Position numbers and translations under genes: made by a program. Shown piece after piece: positions 60,407-64,000 of a DNA stretch of 64,000 nucleotides; the first letter of the stretch is position 1; every line of letters starts with the position of its first letter. The notes beneath the pieces are model-generated. The model made no database searches. It was not told the DNA's origin and worked only from the letters and a program-made list of their open reading frames with translations. The stretch covers positions 245,535 to 309,534 of the forward strand of contig NW_026570359.1 in assembly GCF_019649055.1 (NCBI RefSeq), written 5' to 3'. The stretch comes from Paramacrobiotus metropolitanus (lineage: Eukaryota > Tardigrada > Eutardigrada > Parachela > Macrobiotidae).

Positions 60407-63400
60407 ATGTTTCACGAAAGAACGATATTTCTTTTAGCCGTTATTCTTCAAATATTAAACGAATCCATACAGGATGAACAAGATCGCTAACACTGTTCCG
60501 TACGTTTTTAGCGCCCTAACAACACTGTTCCGTACGTTTTTAGCGCCCCGTCCCTTAAGGGTAAGGATGGTTGTCTATGTCGGCATTAAATTCCGTCTAA
60601 GACGTTTGCCTCTTATGGATTCCCAGACAAAACAGCGGCGAACAGAAACATGGTGTTGGAGTCCATGCAGATCATCAGTCGTATGACCGGAAATTGTGTC
60701 AAATTTGTGGAACGCACAAATGAGACGGACTACCTTCTTATTTCTACGCTGGGTTTCCGGTAAGTTGCATGCTGCGGTACTTAGCTTTTCAAAAAATGAT
60801 GCTAGGGTGCGTTTGTAGTTGCCAAGCCCACGTAGGACGCAGTGGCGGCAGGCAGATCCTGTCCACACAGAGAGCGTGTCTCCACGAGCACGGAAGCGTA
60901 CAACATGAACTCATGCACACACTGGGCTTTTATCATGAGCATCAGAGGCCTGATCGGGACGACAACGTCGAAATCATTTGGAGTAATATCAGTCCAGAAT
61001 GTAAAGACAACGTGTACTTGATACGTTTTTAATGGAAAATGCTCAGCTGGCCGAACTATGCATAAGCAAGCATAACTGCTGCAAACAAGTGAGTCTTCTG
61101 TTTGTAAGACAGTAAACTAATTTGTCCCGCGGTGTTGCAGGGAATGACTCCTTCGCTATCATTAAAGGAATGGAGACGTACAGGTTGCCATATGATTACG
61201 ACTCAGTAACGCATTTCTCTGCCTATGAATATGCCATTAACCGGCGTACACCAACGATAATCCCTAAAGTCGAAGGAAAACAAATTGGGCAAAACAACAA
61301 TTTAAGTCCACTGGATGTAGTCAGAATTCACATGCGATATAAATGTGGTGTTGCGGCAGCTTCCTATTTTACAGGTATTTGTATAGTCGTATATACGAGG
61401 ATATCAATAACTGCGTAGTGCGTAGCGTTTAACTGCGTACTATTAAAAAACGTTATGTTATGTACTGTACTTATAAAATAAGGCAGAGAAATTAAGTTAA
61501 ATTCAGTTCTAACCTTTTGCACGCCGTATATAAATCGCTATAAGCTGGTCAATGCAGAGCTGCAAAAGCTAATTGTACCGCTAGTTTTAACTTTTACCAT
61601 AATAATGAAATTTAGATAGTATTTACTGAAGATATAATATTGTATGTTTGGATAATATAATTATTTAGATAATACATATACAGATATATTTACATTATAT
61701 ATATTTACATTTATTTACAGACGAGCCTCGGTCGAAAAAATCAACGACTGCGCCGTTCCTCACAAAAGCATTCCTGCAGAAACCACGGCTCACCCGGAAT
61801 GGAACAATTTACCCACTGCAGACTGCAAACGGCACAGCCTGGTCAGGTCTAAACTCAACAATCGGTGAGCTTTGTTTTAGAAAATTATAAAGAATTTTTT
61901 AGAATTTTTATAAAGAAAGAATTTATTTTTTTTAAAGAATTTTTATAAAGACTTGTCGAAATATATTCATACTGTCATACAGCAGCAGCACCTGTAATAA
62001 AAAAAATTTCGGGAAATTCTGGCAGACTTGTATTGTTATAGGCGACGATAATGATAACGCTACCACTTTGTTTACGGAGACCATCAGCAGCAGAATCGTC
62101 TTGCCGGCTGCATTGGGCACTCTGGTTCCGATTGCAGCCGTTGCAATAATCGTGGCACTGTGCTGGTTGCGGCTGAAGAAGCAGCACCAGGGACAAAGTA
62201 CTATGCGCAAAGCTCGATGGCATCCCCATTCGCTCGTAAAATCAATGGTATTACACGATCTGTCCTCGGTTCATGCGGATCTTCTGTTGAATGATCCGGC
62301 GCTACATGGCCATGTTAAAATTCTGGAGATTTCTCTGGCCAAAGTGATGATCTGTAAGAACAAATGACATATTCTAGCCAATTGTCACAAAGCAACCAGA
62401 TTAGCTGACGATTAGATATACGTCTTTGCAGCAAATACACTGCTTGGCAGAGGAGCGACCGGTATAGTATGGAAAGGTACAGTGGATGGTGTTTACGGCC
62501 ATCCCGGTCAGCTGGATGTTGCTATCAAGAGTGCGAGAAGAAAACATGATACCGGCTGCATCCGTCAGTTAGTACAAGAGATGAAAATTATGACACAGGC
62601 CGGTCGCCACTTGAACATCGTGAATTTGTTGGGAGTTGTAACAAAAGGTAATATGTATACCAAAAGGACCTACTGTATACAGTAGGTCCTGATACCATGT
62701 AAATCCGGCTTTCCTGTTCAAAAATTACTATTTGGCTAGTCCACTGCATGCGTTGATATCATGATTCTAGAAGTGATACTTTTCTCTAAAAGGTGAAGTG
62801 ATATTGCTGCTGGAGTACGCTCAATTTGGCTCCCTGTCGAAGTATCTCCAGTCGTATAACGCGGAACACTTCTATAACCACATCGATGAGAACGGAGGCC
62901 TGCTACCATATGACGAGGACGAAGCGGAACTTTTCGAAAGACTACTGTATACAGACGATTCTCGCTCAGAAGACGGACTTAGTCCACCGTGTCTGTCGTC
63001 CAAAGCTTTGATGAGCTTTGTATACCAAATTAGCCGAGGCATGGAGTATCTCGGCACAAAATCTATTATCCACAGAGATCTCGCGGCTCGCAATGTTTTA
63101 ATTTGTGATAGAAACGTGGTGAAAATTGGTGACTTCGGAATGGCGCAAGTCGGGACCGAAGACATTCCTTTTGGTCCTAAGGTTAGCAGGATTGTCTTTT
63201 TGTCGTCGTTACTTCAGTCACCCATTTCCACCACAGGAAGCATTACCAGTGCGTTGGATGCCACCCGAAGCCATCGCCAACAGGATATTTTCAAACAAAT
63301 CAGACGTATGGTCTTTTGGTGTGGTAATGTGGGAAGCATTCAGTCTGGGTAAACTTCCATACGGCGACAGTGACATTATGCGCCAGTCCATCTCTGAATT

Positions 63401-63874
63401 TATAACGTCACTGAAAAACGGATTACGCTTGGAAAAACCAAAATTCTGTCCTAGTGCCATGTAAGTGCATGCTGCCCATTCTTTGATCTTTGATCGTGAT
63501 TCGTGCTCACGATGTGCTAAACTTGTAGGTACAAACTGATAGCGTATTAAATAACTGCCTAGAATTACCTCAAGTTTTCTTATTTCTTTGGAGTTCCGAA
63601 AGTTTTACTGTAGGCAAAGTTGCAGTATTTGTTAAATACCCCGTTTGTTTTTGGCAGTTATAACCTGATGTTACAATGCTGGAAATTTTCACCGGATGAC
63701 CGTACTGATTTCGCTAAGCTGACCCTTGCTTTGCGACTAGTCATTGATAACGATTCCGCCGAAACGTATCTTCTCCTCGACAATGCTTATAATCAGTTTA
63801 ACTCAAATTATTTGACAATTTTGGAAAATGTCATGATGGATGGAAGTGTTTCTTTAGACCGACAACTTTTATAA
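60407..63874 (+). CDS. Receptor tyrosine kinase with extracellular astacin protease domain
   Basis: Exons: 60512-60560, 60627-60759, 60819-61000, 61141-61374, 61721-61864, 62042-62353, 62432-62647, 62793-63181, 63237-63460, 63658-63874; all GT-AG with matching phase, about 700 residues. A separate ATG frame at 60407 gives a good signal peptide (MFHERTIFLLAVILQIL), but it hits a stop before 60490, where a 32-base tandem duplication sits, so the 5' join is unresolved. Domains in order: astacin (NTVPYVF; zinc site HELMHTLGFYHEHQRPDRD; Met-turn reads SVTHF; ends HMRYKCG), threonine/asparagine-rich linker, membrane helix (LVPIAAVAIIVALCWL), juxtamembrane, then kinase with glycine loop LGRGATGIVWKG, DVAIKS lysine, kinase insert, [52 protein letters not shown] and RWMPPEAI are receptor tyrosine kinase hallmarks. 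The activation segment has no tyrosine. Proteolysis outside coupled to signalling inside is inferred from domain order. Confidence 0.85.
60489..60548 (+). repeat. 32-base tandem duplication at the start of the astacin domain
   Basis: AACACTGTTCCGTACGTTTTTAGCGCCC occurs at 60489 and again at 60521, a spacing of 32 bases, which is not a multiple of three. The second copy is in frame with the downstream astacin exons. The TTTTTAG at the end of the first copy makes a plausible splice acceptor just before it. Confidence 0.85.
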
Positions 63875-63968
63875 GTAGATGCTAATAATCTCACCACTAA
63901 GACAAGAACGAGCATACTTGACTTACCTTTTAAAGTGAAGTTCATGCAGAGTATGTCATCGACCCCTA

Positions 63969-63974
63969 AATAAA
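63969..63974 (+). terminator. Polyadenylation signal of the astacin-kinase gene
   Basis: AATAAA, 95 bases after the stop codon at 63874. The position suits a short 3' UTR. The cleavage site would lie at or just beyond the window end. Confidence 0.55.
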
Positions 63975-64000
63975 CTGCATCCAATCAGGTAAAATACAGT

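Noticed and set aside
1-64000. tRNA or rRNA genes
   Set aside because: A few GGTTCGA-like or TAGCTCAG-like words occur (for example near 26497 and 38740) but no cloverleaf could be built around them.

Overview
This is a eukaryotic (animal) nuclear window. Genes are split by GT-AG introns, several introns are long and AT-rich, and the families are animal ones: an SLC6 transporter, a DDX28-type mitochondrial DEAD-box helicase, a GT10 fucosyltransferase, an Ig-like protein, a secreted phospholipase A2-like protein, astacins and receptor tyrosine kinases. Transposons are dense and very diverse. I infer an invertebrate, probably a small ecdysozoan; a tardigrade is my best guess, with low confidence and on overall impression only.

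Layout. 1-10.3 kb: no intact gene; the remnant of a non-LTR retrotransposon is split by a fold-back element built from degenerate TTCGGCC repeats (3.2-5.0 kb). 10.4-11.1 kb: an Ig-like protein with an apparent frameshift. 12-15.3 kb (-): a multi-exon coiled-coil protein of unknown function. 17.1-25.6 kb (-): an SLC6 transporter in 16 exons, some only 19-42 bases, whose reading phase agrees at every junction. 29.0-36.7 kb (+): a DDX28-like helicase in four exons. Its intron 1 holds a dead MULE transposon with an Ulp1-like protease remnant, and its intron 3 holds a second fold-back element. 37.3-37.8 kb (-): a cysteine-module plus PLA2-like protein. 39.9-40.3 kb (+): a small secreted cysteine-rich peptide with a TATA box. 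42.2-44.4 kb (+): an alpha-1,3-fucosyltransferase-like GT10 enzyme.

44.6-63.9 kb: a cluster of an unusual receptor family. The gene at 60.4-63.9 kb (+) joins an extracellular astacin metalloprotease domain, a linker, one membrane segment and an intracellular receptor-type tyrosine kinase. The exons keep phase across all nine junctions from 60512 to the stop. A second copy (46.4-54.2 kb, -) has the same order of exons, but it is broken by frameshifts, by a 4-kb tyrosine-recombinase (DIRS/Ngaro-like) retrotransposon inserted between its protease and kinase halves, and by a truncated copy of the same retrotransposon at its 5' end. A third fragment (44.6-45.6 kb, -) keeps only the C-terminal kinase exons and is cut by a hairpin element. 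I regard this astacin-tyrosine kinase receptor family as the most interesting content of the window.

All exon models come from reading splice sites and phase by eye; no search or transcript data were available.
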